Shown: positions 17,670 through 26,309 of the stretch, piece by piece
Layout: every line of letters starts with the position of its first letter
Numbering within the stretch: the stretch's first letter is position 1
NCBI GenBank assembly: GCA_028873695.1
Contig: JAPPNU010000044.1
Span: 62,001-126,000, forward strand
Direction of reading: 5' to 3'
Length of the DNA stretch: 64,000 nucleotides
From: Gemmatimonadota bacterium
GTDB lineage: Bacteria; Latescibacterota; UBA2968; GCA-2709665
Notes under the pieces: model-generated
What the model was told of the DNA's origin: nothing
Database searches by the model: none
Seen by the model: the letters and a program-made list of their open reading frames with translations, nothing else
Position numbers and translations under genes: made by a program

Positions 17670-18443
17670 GTGGATACCTTTATTCAGTCAGGAACCAGGT
17701 TTCACATCGAGGTCGGGACATCGTCTATGCCCGGGCTTGTACGATGGACGACCTGGGGAAATCACGACATTCAACAGTCCTATCTGCTCTCCGCACGCGA
17801 TGGAGCAGTTCTTGTTGATCCGATACAGCCGAAAAGCAGACAGGCTCTGAATGCCCTGAAAAAATATGCCGACGGTCGATTCCTGGCTGTAATCTGCACG
17901 AGTCCGAACCATGAACGCGATGCTGAGTGGTTCCGCGAACGTTTCCGGATACCGGTTCACGGCCCTGAGCCCGCTCCTGCCCGTTCCCGCATAAGACTGA
18001 AGTCGGATGTACTATATCGAGATGGGGAAATCCTTCCCGGGAACATTCGTGCGATCTGGTCAGGGGATAGGCGAGGCGAGATGTGGCTGCATTGGGAGAC
18101 CTTCAACGCATCCGGGGTTCTGATTTGCGCAGACTCGATTTACGGTCAGTCCCGGAGGGGAGGCTTCGACGGTGCGACCGTATCGTATTGGATGCGGGAG
18201 GGCGGCATTCGGCTGCAAATGGACGGGGACGTCGGTCGTGGCGAAATGAAGCGCCGGTTTGAACGTCTTGTCGATTTCGACTTTGAGATTGTCCTCAACG
18301 GTCACAACCCGCGTCCTATTGAGAATGCGAAATCCGCCCTCGAGACAGCGCTGACTCAGGGTGAATATGAGTCGCATCCCAAGGGCGCATTCAGTGTTAT
18401 AGAGGCAGAATTATCCTGTCCCGGCAGACATGACGAGTCGTGA
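17670..18443 (+). CDS. Degenerate metallo-beta-lactamase-fold protein
   Basis: The sequence follows an MBL fold. An early strand reads A-V-L-V-D-P-I. The position of the H-x-H-x-D-H loop is occupied by 'TSPNHERDAEWF', which keeps one His and the Asp but loses the first His. A late 'VLNGHNPRPIENAKSAL' matches the terminal G-H strand and helix. Loss of zinc ligands suggests it may not be a zinc hydrolase. The start is probably GTG 17670 with GGAGG 6 nt upstream, although TTG 17658 is also open. The 3' end overlaps the following GNAT gene by 14 nt. Confidence 0.68.
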   Translation: MDTFIQSGTRFHIEVGTSSMPGLVRWTTWGNHDIQQSYLLSARDGAVLVDPIQPKSRQALNALKKYADGRFLAVICTSPNHERDAEWFRERFRIPVHGPEPAPARSRIRLKSDVLYRDGEILPGNIRAIWSGDRRGEMWLHWETFNASGVLICADSIYGQSRRGGFDGATVSYWMREGGIRLQMDGDVGRGEMKRRFERLVDFDFEIVLNGHNPRPIENAKSALETALTQGEYESHPKGAFSVIEAELSCPGRHDES

Positions 18444-18948
18444 AACAGAAATCGATTCTGCTGTAATTCGTCGCGCCAGATCTGACGAAGCGCCCAAACT
18501 CGCCGCTCTGTCCCGCAGGTCCAAGGGATACTGGGGATATGACGATGCTTTCCTTTCGGCGTGCGAGAAAGAGCTATCGGTTTCGGAAGCAGAATTGGCG
18601 CACAATCCTGCGTATGTGATCGAAGAATCCGGACGAGTAATCGGATTCTATATCCTCCAACCGCGCTCCACAAGCGAAGTCGAGTTGACGTTTCTCTTTG
18701 TTGAGCCGGTTGAAATCGGACGTGGAAACGGGGGACGTCTGATGCGTCATGCAATATCAACAGCATCAAACCTGGAATTCAGGACGATGCACATTCAAGG
18801 CGACCCGCATGCCGACGGGTTCTATCTTGCAATGGGCGCCCGGAAGATCGGTACCAGACGTTCACAGAGCATTCCGGAACGCGAACTGCCTCTTTACAAC
18901 ATTGACCTGGACGTCAGGGAAGCGTCGTCTGATTTGCAGAGTGAGTGA
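18430..18948 (+). CDS. GNAT family N-acetyltransferase
   Basis: The 172-aa product starts with I-R-R-A-R-S-D-E-A-P-K-L and has the beta4 strand E-L-T-F-L-F-V-E-P. It is followed by an acetyl-CoA loop R-G-N-G-G-R-L-M that departs slightly from Q/R-x-x-G-x-G/A, and by G-F-Y-L-A-M-G-A-R near the end. The start codon lies inside the previous gene (14-nt overlap), which implies translational coupling to the MBL-fold gene. Substrate unknown. Confidence 0.82.
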   Translation: MTSRETEIDSAVIRRARSDEAPKLAALSRRSKGYWGYDDAFLSACEKELSVSEAELAHNPAYVIEESGRVIGFYILQPRSTSEVELTFLFVEPVEIGRGNGGRLMRHAISTASNLEFRTMHIQGDPHADGFYLAMGARKIGTRRSQSIPERELPLYNIDLDVREASSDLQSE

Positions 18949-18959
18949 ATTTTCATTGC

Positions 18960-19125
18960 GGCCGCCCTTCGCCGACCCTTCGACCCTTCGACAATCCTTC
19001 GGCAGGCTCTGGACAACGGCTCAGGGACCGCAAGCTCAGGGAACGGCTCCGGGCGCCTGCTCTGGATAGGCTCTCGTACGACATGCTCTGTTCCCGGGCT
19101 CAACAGAAAGACGCCGCCGTGATGG
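18960..19125. repeat. GC-rich imperfect repeats of the CCTTCGAC/CTCAGG type
   Basis: The stretch contains a tandem CGACCCTTCGACCCTTCGAC, then GGCTCTGGA, GGCTCAGGGA and GCTCAGGGAACGG variants. These are fragments of a repeat common between bacterial genes. It lies between convergently oriented genes; no terminator with a T-run is seen. Confidence 0.5.
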
Positions 19126-19172
19126 CCGCGCCTTGATTTGTCTCGATTAGCCTATCTGTTGAGATTACCGTT

Positions 19173-20447
19173 CTAATCGATCTTTCCGTGCCTGCGAAGC
19201 ACGGCGTCGATATCATCCAATCCCGTCCCCTTCCTTGTTCCCTCGAACTTCATTCCCGCGTTCAACAGCATGTCGATCACGGCCGGATAGTCGGCACCGG
19301 GTCTCGGCGAATTGATCGCGAAATGCAGAACCGTGCCCATGGCGGTGCCGCCGAATTCGTTCCGCAATTCGAGCGATGGGCCACGATCGAGAATCATGGC
19401 CATGGTGTCGACATGCCCCTGGGACGCGGCCCACATCAGGGCGGTCATCTTCCACGTGACCTGTGCGTCTACGTCCGCGCCCTTTGCCAGCAAGTATTCG
19501 GCAATGTCTGTCCGGCCGAACCGGCAGGCATCTTCAAACGCGGCTGCAAGTTCCGCCTCAGATACGCCCCCTTCTTCAACGAACTCCCTCGTCAGGTCCA
19601 ACCGGCCCAGTCCCGCGGCCATTGCGACCGTCTTTACCTCCGCCCCCAGGCGCACCAGTGCGGCGGCCGATTCGGGATAACCGAATTTAAGGGCCAGACG
19701 TACCGGCGCGTCGTCTCCTTTCACGCCATTCACTTTGGATCCCGCCTTCACGAATATCTCAATCAGTTCCGTCGCCACACCCATATGATGCGGATGTACG
19801 CTGGTTACGAGCGCCAACATGGGCGTGTCATCCGAATTGCCCGGCCCGCACAGGGCGTCCACCTCCGCGCCGGCATCCAGCAATAGCCGCGCGATTTCGG
19901 GTGCGTTGGCGGGCGACCGCTGGCGAAAGTCCTCGATGCCGTTGGCCGCAAGATAATACAACAGCGTCGCCCTGTGGATGCGCGCCGAACGGGCGTGGGC
20001 CAAAGCCGGGTTTTCGCGCAAGAGCGACCGGAGTCTGGCGAGGTCTCCATCGACCACGGCGTCGGCCGCGACCTCGAACTCGGCTCCCTCCGAAGTTTGG
20101 CGCGTTTCATCGTCGCAGAACATGACGAATGCATCCCAACCCACAAAGCTGTGGGCATGCGCAATGAGAGCCTGGGCATCGGCCAGCTCAAACCCGGCGC
20201 CACCTTCCCTAGCCTCCTCCGACGTCTCGCGGGCGCTTTTTTCGACTTCGCCTATAGCCCGTTCCCAACTTCGCCGCACAAAGTCCGTCAGGTCGGGTCC
20301 GGAACTTCGGACGATCGACTCGAGCCACTCGCCGCACCGCTCGGTCAGTGCGTTGGCATTCTCCGACTGTGCTGCCTCGACGAGTTCCTCAGCGAGCTTT
20401 GTATAATCTTTGAGAACTGGCCGTGCGGGTAGTGGGAGTGTGTCCAT
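19173..20447 (-). CDS. Ankyrin repeat protein
   Basis: This 424-aa minus-strand protein has an alpha-helical N-terminal part (about residues 1-140) and then at least six ankyrin-type repeats. Recognisable repeats include 'EIARLLLDAGAEVDALCG', 'ESAAALVRLGAEV', 'DIAEYLLAKGADVDAQ' and 'MTALMWAASQGHVDTMAMILDRG'. The last repeat carries L-L-N-A-G-M before a short tail. ATG 20447 was preferred to an in-frame TTG at 20459. Ankyrin proteins mediate protein-protein contacts; no catalytic domain is seen. It is one of few minus-strand genes here and is convergent with the GNAT gene. Confidence 0.88.
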   Translation of the reverse strand: MDTLPLPARPVLKDYTKLAEELVEAAQSENANALTERCGEWLESIVRSSGPDLTDFVRRSWERAIGEVEKSARETSEEAREGGAGFELADAQALIAHAHSFVGWDAFVMFCDDETRQTSEGAEFEVAADAVVDGDLARLRSLLRENPALAHARSARIHRATLLYYLAANGIEDFRQRSPANAPEIARLLLDAGAEVDALCGPGNSDDTPMLALVTSVHPHHMGVATELIEIFVKAGSKVNGVKGDDAPVRLALKFGYPESAAALVRLGAEVKTVAMAAGLGRLDLTREFVEEGGVSEAELAAAFEDACRFGRTDIAEYLLAKGADVDAQVTWKMTALMWAASQGHVDTMAMILDRGPSLELRNEFGGTAMGTVLHFAINSPRPGADYPAVIDMLLNAGMKFEGTRKGTGLDDIDAVLRRHGKID

Positions 20448-20903
20448 GCAACGGTCCAATCGTTGAGTGGGTTAAGAGGGGAGACGTGAGAGGAACACCC
20501 CCGACCCGCCACCCATCCCTTGGCTGTCAGCTATCAGCCATCAGCAGTCAGCTTGAGGCAAAATCCGAATCAGATGACGACAACGCCATCATGTGGGCGA
20601 CAGTGAAAGGCGGGCTTCTCCCCATGTCCATCGGACAGAGCGAAACCGGTCTGGTATCAAGCTACGAAATCGCGGCGTCTGTTTCAAGTTCCATACTCCA
20701 AGTCCATTTCTGCACCGGGAACTACGAAAAATCATCGTTTTGAAGCGATTGTGTTATATTGATGACGCGGCCGCTATGGTCGAATTGGCCGGGCGCCCAC
20801 AAGGGACGCCCCTACATGACGAGGGTGAACCAAAGACGCGACGGTTGGTGGGTCTGCGCCGGCATTCGAGCCGAATTGTAATCTGAGGCGAGTACGAGGC
20901 ACT
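20448..20903. other. Divergent intergenic region with repeats
   Basis: The 456 bp lie between the divergent ankyrin and decarboxylase genes. They contain a CAGCTATCAGCCATCAGCAG repeat at about 20528-20547 and repeat C at 20787-20817. No gene is credible; promoters for both neighbours should lie here but none matches consensus well. Confidence 0.6.
20787..20817. repeat. Repeat family C, copy 3
   Basis: It is nearly identical to the copy at 12163-12192. GGGCG and CGCCC arms flank CCACAAGGGA, and the element ends in CCTACAT. It lies about 90 bp upstream of the decarboxylase start. Confidence 0.85.
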
Positions 20904-22331
20904 ATGAAACGAGAAGACTATTATCGATGGGCTGAACGCGCCGCTCGGTGGGGCGCGGAATACCTGTCTACGGTCGAGAACCGGCCCGTTCGCGCGCAGA
21001 CCGCGCCGGGCGAGATCGCCGCGATGTTGCCATGGGCGCCTCCTGAATTGCCGGAAGACATGGAGGCGATCTTCGCCGACTTCGAGCGCATCGTTCCGGA
21101 CGGCATGACCCACTGGCAGCACCCGCGCTTCTTCGCGTACTTCCCCGCCAGCGCCGCGCCAGCTTCAATGGTTGCCGAAAATCTGACGGCTGTGATGGCG
21201 GCCCAGTGCATGCTCTGGCAGACCTCGCCCGCGGCCACGGAAATCGAAACGCGGATGGTGGACTGGATGCGCCAGGCGCTCGGGCTGCCTGAAGGGTTCC
21301 AGGGCGTCATCCAGGACACGGCGACGGCGGCCAATCTTTGCGCCGTTCTGACGATGCGCGAACGCGCGCTGAATTGGCGGGGGATCGACGCCGGAATGAC
21401 TGGTGAGAAACGGCTCAGGATCTATGCCTCGCCGGAGACCCATTCCTCAATCGACAAGTCCATCCGGATCGCGGGGATCGGCCAGCGGAACCTCGTCAAA
21501 GTCCTCACCGACGGATCCGGCGCGCTGGACCCCGGGGCGCTCCGAACTGCGATCGCTGATGACCGCGCGGCGGGATTCCTGCCCGCGGGTGTCGTCCTCT
21601 GCATCGGCGGCACCTCGGTCGGCGCGTCCGACCGCTTGCGCCCGGCTATCGAAGTCGCTCGCGAGTTCGATCTATACGTTCACGTTGACGCCGCGTGGGC
21701 CGGTTCCGCGATGATCTGTCCCGAGTTGCGGGGATTGTGGGAGGGCGTCGAGAATGCCGACAGTATCGTCTTCAATCCCCACAAATGGCTCGGCGCGCAG
21801 TTCGACTGCTCGATCCAGTTTCTCGCCGACCCGGAACCGCAGGTCCGCACCCTTGGAATCCGGCCGGAATACCTCGAAACGCTCGGTCAGTCGGAGATCA
21901 CCAATTACAGCGAGTGGACCATTCCGCTCGGGCGCCGTTTCCGGGCGCTCAAGCTCTGGTTCCTGCTACGCGCCCACGGGCTTGAAGACCTCCGCCAACG
22001 CATCCGGGACCATATCGCGTGGTCCGAGGAGGCCGCCGCGGCGATCGCGTCGATGGATGGATTTCGACTGATGACGAATTGCCGCCTGTCGCTCTTCACA
22101 TTCCAGTACGCGCCCGACGGAGAGGATGCCGACGGCGCCACCGAGCGACTGCTCCGCGCGGTGAATGACGACGGCCGGATTTACCTGACCCATACGATCC
22201 ACGAGGGACGGTTCGTCATCCGCTTCCAGGTCGGGCAGTTCGACTGTCGTCGGGAAGACGTGCAAATGGCGGTTGACGTGCTGCGGGAGTTGGCCGCGGG
22301 CATTAACCCCTGTGCCCGGAACGAACGTTGA
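20904..22331 (+). CDS. PLP-dependent aromatic L-amino-acid decarboxylase family
   Basis: This is a 475-aa group II decarboxylase, close to the length of DOPA/tryptophan decarboxylases. The PLP lysine is K294 in F-N-P-H-K-W-L-G. Other hallmarks are 'THWQHPRFFAYFPAS' (substrate pocket), 'TSPAATEIETRMVDWM', 'ETHSSIDKS' and the V-H-V-D-A-A-W-A-G strand whose Asp holds the pyridine nitrogen. The His of 'ETHSS' would stack on the PLP ring. Expected products are aromatic amines and CO2. It is followed closely by an alpha/beta hydrolase gene, but no shared pathway is obvious. Confidence 0.95.
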   Translation: MKREDYYRWAERAARWGAEYLSTVENRPVRAQTAPGEIAAMLPWAPPELPEDMEAIFADFERIVPDGMTHWQHPRFFAYFPASAAPASMVAENLTAVMAAQCMLWQTSPAATEIETRMVDWMRQALGLPEGFQGVIQDTATAANLCAVLTMRERALNWRGIDAGMTGEKRLRIYASPETHSSIDKSIRIAGIGQRNLVKVLTDGSGALDPGALRTAIADDRAAGFLPAGVVLCIGGTSVGASDRLRPAIEVAREFDLYVHVDAAWAGSAMICPELRGLWEGVENADSIVFNPHKWLGAQFDCSIQFLADPEPQVRTLGIRPEYLETLGQSEITNYSEWTIPLGRRFRALKLWFLLRAHGLEDLRQRIRDHIAWSEEAAAAIASMDGFRLMTNCRLSLFTFQYAPDGEDADGATERLLRAVNDDGRIYLTHTIHEGRFVIRFQVGQFDCRREDVQMAVDVLRELAAGINPCARNER

Positions 22332-22359
22332 TCACGACCCATGGTGATTGAGCGAATTC

Positions 22360-23316
22360 ATGATCATGTCCATCAGACAGGAACGTGAACATTTCATTGG
22401 GCAGATTAAGGAGGAAATGGCCGAATATCCTGTCCCTCCTCGCCTCGACATGCAGATTCTGGACAAGCACTATCGGTCCGATCGTGATCACGTTTACGAA
22501 GAATGGAAGATTGATTACCGCGTTGAGACGGAAGAAACGATGCCTCAGTTGCCGGGAAGAAGCGTACCGGCATACCTTCTGGTCCCCAAAGATGAGCGAT
22601 TCTCACCACCCTACCCGGCAATGGTTGCCTTTCATCAGTGCAACACCGACTGTATTATTGCAAAGGATGCCGTTGTTGGGAAGGCCGTCCAACGCCCCGA
22701 TCAGGCCTATGGCTATGAGCTTGTTATTCAAGGGTTTGTCGTTCTGGCGCCTGATGCGATAAATTGCGGCGAGCGTAATATTCCTTCAATCAGACGCCCC
22801 TATGAGAACAATCACTGCCATCAGATTCTGAGCGAACCCCTGGGACGGCCTTTCTGGTTCAAGCACGCGTACGATGGAATGCGCGCGGTCGATGTTCTTT
22901 CAGGCCTGGACTTTGTGGATTCGGAGCGCATCGGCGTGATCGGTCACTCGATGGGATCGGCGCAGGCTGCCAGTACGATGGCTCGCGATCCCCGCGTCAG
23001 AGTGGGGCTTGTAACCGGACGGGTTACAAAGAAGAACCTTCTGGCAATTGCGCCGCGCTATCTGATGACGGTGCTGCAATCTCTGGAGAAAACCCCCGAG
23101 ATGATCGAGCAGATTCGTGGATATTTCAACGAGGCCAGAAGGGAGTTCTACGAACCAAAGGGTTTGTCCGATCATCTGTATCTTGCCGTACAGAAATGCG
23201 GGCACAGTTTCCCCGATGAATATAAGAGGGAAGCATTCTCCCGGTTGAGGAGCTATTTCAATGCGAGCTCTGCCAGCGTACAATACAGCAAGGCGGTTGG
23301 AGAAACAGATGAATAG
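22360..23316 (+). CDS. Alpha/beta hydrolase, dienelactone hydrolase/AXE-like
   Basis: The protein (318 aa from ATG 22360; TTG 22348 and ATG 22366 are alternatives) has an N-terminal extension, a V-A-F-H-Q-C-N oxyanion region, the nucleophile elbow G-H-S-M-G-S-A and a late 'KCGHSFPDE' that supplies the catalytic His. This pattern fits the dienelactone-hydrolase/acetyl-xylan-esterase-like group common in Planctomycetes and related phyla. No signal peptide is seen. The last 8 nt overlap the GFA-like gene. Confidence 0.85.
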   Translation: MIMSIRQEREHFIGQIKEEMAEYPVPPRLDMQILDKHYRSDRDHVYEEWKIDYRVETEETMPQLPGRSVPAYLLVPKDERFSPPYPAMVAFHQCNTDCIIAKDAVVGKAVQRPDQAYGYELVIQGFVVLAPDAINCGERNIPSIRRPYENNHCHQILSEPLGRPFWFKHAYDGMRAVDVLSGLDFVDSERIGVIGHSMGSAQAASTMARDPRVRVGLVTGRVTKKNLLAIAPRYLMTVLQSLEKTPEMIEQIRGYFNEARREFYEPKGLSDHLYLAVQKCGHSFPDEYKREAFSRLRSYFNASSASVQYSKAVGETDE

Positions 23317-23785
23317 GTGCTCCCGGTTCTCAGGCAGATGCGGTTGCAGCGAGGTCCGATACGGGCTTCGGAACCCGCCCCTTTTCGTTCATGCATGTCA
23401 CTGCCTCGATTGCCAGAAGGCGTCCGGTTCCGCATTCCGGATTACAACCATCGTCCTGGAACGCGACATCGTGATCAGTCAGGGCGACGTTTCGTTCAGG
23501 AAGATATCGACGCAGCGAACGGAATTCATCTGCAAGTCCTGTGGTGATGTCATTTACGGGACTGCGACGAATCACCCTGCAACGGCGCTCCTGAACACGA
23601 GAACACTGGATGACCCCAGGATGCTGGAGATCGGTGCACATATCTGGACCGTAGACAGGCACCCCTGGCTTGTTTTGCCGACCGATGTTCCTCAGTATGA
23701 AAAGGGATACGAAAGGAACGAGGTTTGGCCACAGGAGAACCTGCAACGCCTGCGTCGCGCTGTGGATGAAGGTGGCCGGATCTAA
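23309..23785 (+). CDS. GFA/CENP-V-type zinc protein
   Basis: The 158-aa protein has the GFA family ligands: G-R-C-G-C near the start, C-H-C-x-x-C-Q-K-A-S-G in the middle, and F-I-C-K-S-C-G on a later strand. Together they build two zinc sites. The name-giving enzyme was reported to help glutathione and formaldehyde react, but most members have no proven activity. Its ATG lies within the last codons of the hydrolase gene (8-nt overlap), so the two are co-translated. Confidence 0.9.
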   Translation: MNRCSRFSGRCGCSEVRYGLRNPPLFVHACHCLDCQKASGSAFRITTIVLERDIVISQGDVSFRKISTQRTEFICKSCGDVIYGTATNHPATALLNTRTLDDPRMLEIGAHIWTVDRHPWLVLPTDVPQYEKGYERNEVWPQENLQRLRRAVDEGGRI

Positions 23786-24179
23786 AGATGAAATATCCAC
23801 GAAGACAGTCGGTCGTGTTTTATGCCCGTTTGAATTTCGATAGATTCAGCGCGAATTTCTGTACGACAGCATCTAAAGAAATACGGAATCTGATTGGTCA
23901 GTGTGATGTTCCGCGGTCTTCAGAGGTAAGGATTCATCGCTCTGGCGCGGAGTAGTGAGCATTTGTCCTACTCCTGGTTCCCAATCCTGCGTAATCCTGG
24001 CAGGTTTTGCTTTTATCCTGACTATCCTGTCCATCCATGTAAGTTTAGACTCTTGAATTGAAGAGGCTGATGGATCCGTTCGAGAACAAGCTGACCTTCA
24101 AGAGTCTGACAAACAAGCCGGCGTGATTGCCATTCGCAGCTTGCGCTATGCGACGACACGTGTCTCTGGAGCCGTTCAG
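23786..24179. other. Gene-free gap with repeat E
   Basis: The gap carries repeat family E at about 23966-24056 (AATCCTGCGTAATCCTGGCA, CCTGACTATCCTGTCCATCC, ATGTAAGTTTAGAC). It matches the reverse complement of 52303-52350 and motifs at 47690-47850. Nothing else is recognisable. Confidence 0.65.
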
Positions 24180-24650
24180 ATGCGCTTTAATATCGAACCA
24201 CTGACTCAATCCGACGCCGAGACGATCGCGACATGGCATTACGATGGCGAATATGCCTTCTATGACGCTGAAGCGGATCCCGAGGATCTTGAGGAACTCC
24301 TGGATCCGGCGCTTCGCGGCGACTCGATGTTTGCCGTTCGGGATGGCGCGGGCGATCTGGTCGGCTTCTTCGCGTTCCAGATCGAGGATGGCGTGGTGGA
24401 TTTCGGTCTGGGACTTCGTCCGGACCTGACGGGGAGGGGTTTGAGGGCGGATTTCGTGCGCGCGGGCCTGGACTTCGCAAGAACCCGATTCTCGCCGAAA
24501 ACCATCCAGCTTCGGGTCGCGGCATTCAACACGCGCGCGATCAAGGTCTATCAACGCATCGGATTCAGGGAAGTCGAACATTACATGAACCGGACGAATG
24601 GCGGGGAGTTCGAGTTCGTCCGAATGGAATTGATGGATACGCTGGAATAG
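24180..24650 (+). CDS. GNAT family N-acetyltransferase
   Basis: The 156-aa protein has the GNAT beta4-alpha3 unit D-F-G-L-G-L-R-P-D-L-T-G-R-G-L and the C-terminal A-A-F-N-T-R-A-I-K-V-Y-Q-R-I-G-F-R, typical of RimI-like acetyltransferases. The ATG at 24180 was chosen because the domain starts at R-F-N-I-E-P-L-T; the frame is open to 24123. It is a single-gene unit with unknown acceptor. Confidence 0.88.
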   Translation: MRFNIEPLTQSDAETIATWHYDGEYAFYDAEADPEDLEELLDPALRGDSMFAVRDGAGDLVGFFAFQIEDGVVDFGLGLRPDLTGRGLRADFVRAGLDFARTRFSPKTIQLRVAAFNTRAIKVYQRIGFREVEHYMNRTNGGEFEFVRMELMDTLE

Positions 24651-24741
24651 CAGGGTTGAGATTGCGCCATCGTAGGGAAACGTGTTAAAGCGTAGTGTCC
24701 TTGCTTCCAGGATTCTCTATCTCAAATGACATCGAGCGAAA

Positions 24742-25140
24742 ATGGCTAAACAGAGTGTTTATCTGGATTCAACGATTCCAAGTGCGTACTACGATTCGAG
24801 AACTCCAGAACGCCAGGGACAGACCCTTCAGTTTTGGATCCACCGTTTGCCGGACTTTGCAGCGGTAATTTCAAGTGTTGTCCTGTTGGAGATTCGTGCC
24901 ACTCCAAATGATGAACGCAGAACCCGTTTGGAAAACCTCGTACAGGACTGCGAAGTCCTCGTGTTTGATGAAGAAGCCAACGCGCTGGCACAAGAATACG
25001 TCGATAGAGGAGTCTTTTCTGAGAGACATGTTGATGACGCCCATCATGTTGCAATTGCGGTTGCCAACGGAATCGGGTATTTTTGCAGTTGGAACTTCAA
25101 GCACCTTGTAAAGGTGAATATTCGAAGAGAAGTGAATTAG
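24742..25140 (+). CDS. PIN domain protein, probable VapC-like toxin
   Basis: This 132-aa protein has the PIN fold acidic residues: D in V-Y-L-D-S-T-I-P at the N-terminus, E in V-V-L-L-E-I-R, D-D in 'ERHVDDAHHVAIAV', and a final C-S-W-N-F-K-H-L strand. PIN domains of this type are Mg-dependent ribonucleases, usually the toxin in type II toxin-antitoxin pairs. Unlike most vapBC operons, the small partner gene follows rather than precedes it (67 nt gap). Confidence 0.82.
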   Translation: MAKQSVYLDSTIPSAYYDSRTPERQGQTLQFWIHRLPDFAAVISSVVLLEIRATPNDERRTRLENLVQDCEVLVFDEEANALAQEYVDRGVFSERHVDDAHHVAIAVANGIGYFCSWNFKHLVKVNIRREVN

Positions 25141-25207
25141 ATCAATGCGATGACAGGCCACGGTTCGATAGAGATAATCGCCCCGCCTGAATTGTAGGAG
25201 ATTGGCC

Positions 25208-25393
25208 ATGGGAGAAGTAACGCCGTCTGAGAAGGACAAGATTTGGGAGGAAGTTCGGAAGGAATTTCCAAATGATGAAATGATGCAGGAATTGCATTTC
25301 ATTCGCCAGTTGCACTATCAGCAGACGAAAGATATGTCTCTGGACGAGCGGCTTCGATTTTATGGTGGTGAGCGCCGGAAGACATCGGTGTAG
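25208..25393 (+). CDS. Small antitoxin-like protein next to PIN gene
   Basis: The 61-aa acidic-basic helical protein reads 'SEKDKIWEEVRKEFPND' and then E-L-H-F-I-R-Q-L-H-Y. TAGGAG lies 8 nt before the ATG at 25208. Its size, charge pattern and position beside a PIN toxin suggest the cognate antitoxin, but no DNA-binding motif is visible, so this remains an inference. It ends just before a perfect inverted repeat at 25432-25465. Confidence 0.65.
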   Translation: MGEVTPSEKDKIWEEVRKEFPNDEMMQELHFIRQLHYQQTKDMSLDERLRFYGGERRKTSV

Positions 25394-25431
25394 CGAATTA
25401 AAATACAAGGCGATGGCGCGACCTTGACGAC

Positions 25432-25465
25432 ACAGCCCCCAATTGCCTGGAGCGAAGGGGGCTGT
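25432..25465. other. Inverted repeat downstream of PIN module
   Basis: ACAGCCCCC (25432-25440) and GGGGGCTGT (25457-25465) are perfect reverse complements around a 16-nt loop. There is no T-run after it, so a classical Rho-independent terminator is doubtful. It may still end or protect the PIN module transcript. Confidence 0.5.
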
Positions 25466-25640
25466 CGGCGTATGTAGGTGCTAAGAAAAACAATATCATG
25501 TTGTGATTTCATCTACGATTTGAATGCGGCCAGCACTCCGGGAGCGCGTCCGCTTAATGATCGACCGACTCTGGATTCTTCTGATCCCGGCGGTTTATAT
25601 TCCTGATTGGAATAGATCATAAGGTGTTTTTCTAATTGCC

Positions 25641-26043
25641 CCATTGCTGTCCAAGAACCGTGGGAATCTTGGAGATGAGGTTCGAAAGGTGGCTTCAATT
25701 CGCGATCTTGTACGGGTTTTAATCGGAAAACGAAAACCAGGTTTCCATCGGTCGGTGTTTGGTGTAACGCGTGTCATTCTGAGCGGAGTCGAAGCATCTT
25801 TCGCCCGTTCCGTCCAGCGATGGTGGCAAACGTGCTGCCTCTCAGGTATCGAAACGTCCAAATCACGCGGGATGATTCGATGCTGCAGTAGATCCTTCGT
25901 CGACCTGGGTATCGGCGCTGGATGACAGTCAGGTGTCAAGCGAAACCGATGCATTTCGCGGACGTTGCGCACAGGCCTTCTCTGGATGACAGCTTTTTCC
26001 GACGCCTGACCGACAGGTTTCGCCAATGGTGATGGCACGGCAT
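25641..26043 (+). repeat. Repeat family B, copy 2
   Basis: This is the full-length copy. It starts with CCATTGCTGTCCAAGA, passes GGCTTCAATTCGCGA and TCATTCTGAGCGGAGTCGAA (from 25774), and ends with TTTCGCCAATGG. The part from 25773 to 26043 is repeated directly as copy 3 with a 271-bp period. An inverted copy lies at 14601-14996. Confidence 0.88.
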
Positions 26044-26309
26044 GTCATTCTGAGCGGAGTCGAAGCAACTTTCGCCGCTTTCGTCCCGCGCTAGAGGCGG
26101 ACGTGCTGCCTCTCAGGTATCGAAACGTCCGAATCGCGCGGTGATGATCCGATGCTGCAGTAGATCCTTCGTCGGCCTGGGCGCCGGCCCTGGATGACAG
26201 TCAGGTGTCAAGCGAAACCGATGCATTTCGCGGACGTTGCGCACAGGCCTCCTCTGGATGACAGCTTTTGCCGGCACCTGACCGACACGTTTCGCCAATG
26301 GCAACGTAC
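26044..26309 (+). repeat. Repeat family B, copy 3 (tandem with copy 2)
   Basis: The unit GTCATTCTGAGCGGAGTCGA begins at 26044, exactly 271 bp after the same string in copy 2, and the two stay alignable to TTTCGCCAATGG at about 26300. The unit lacks the left part found in copies 1 and 2. Confidence 0.88.
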
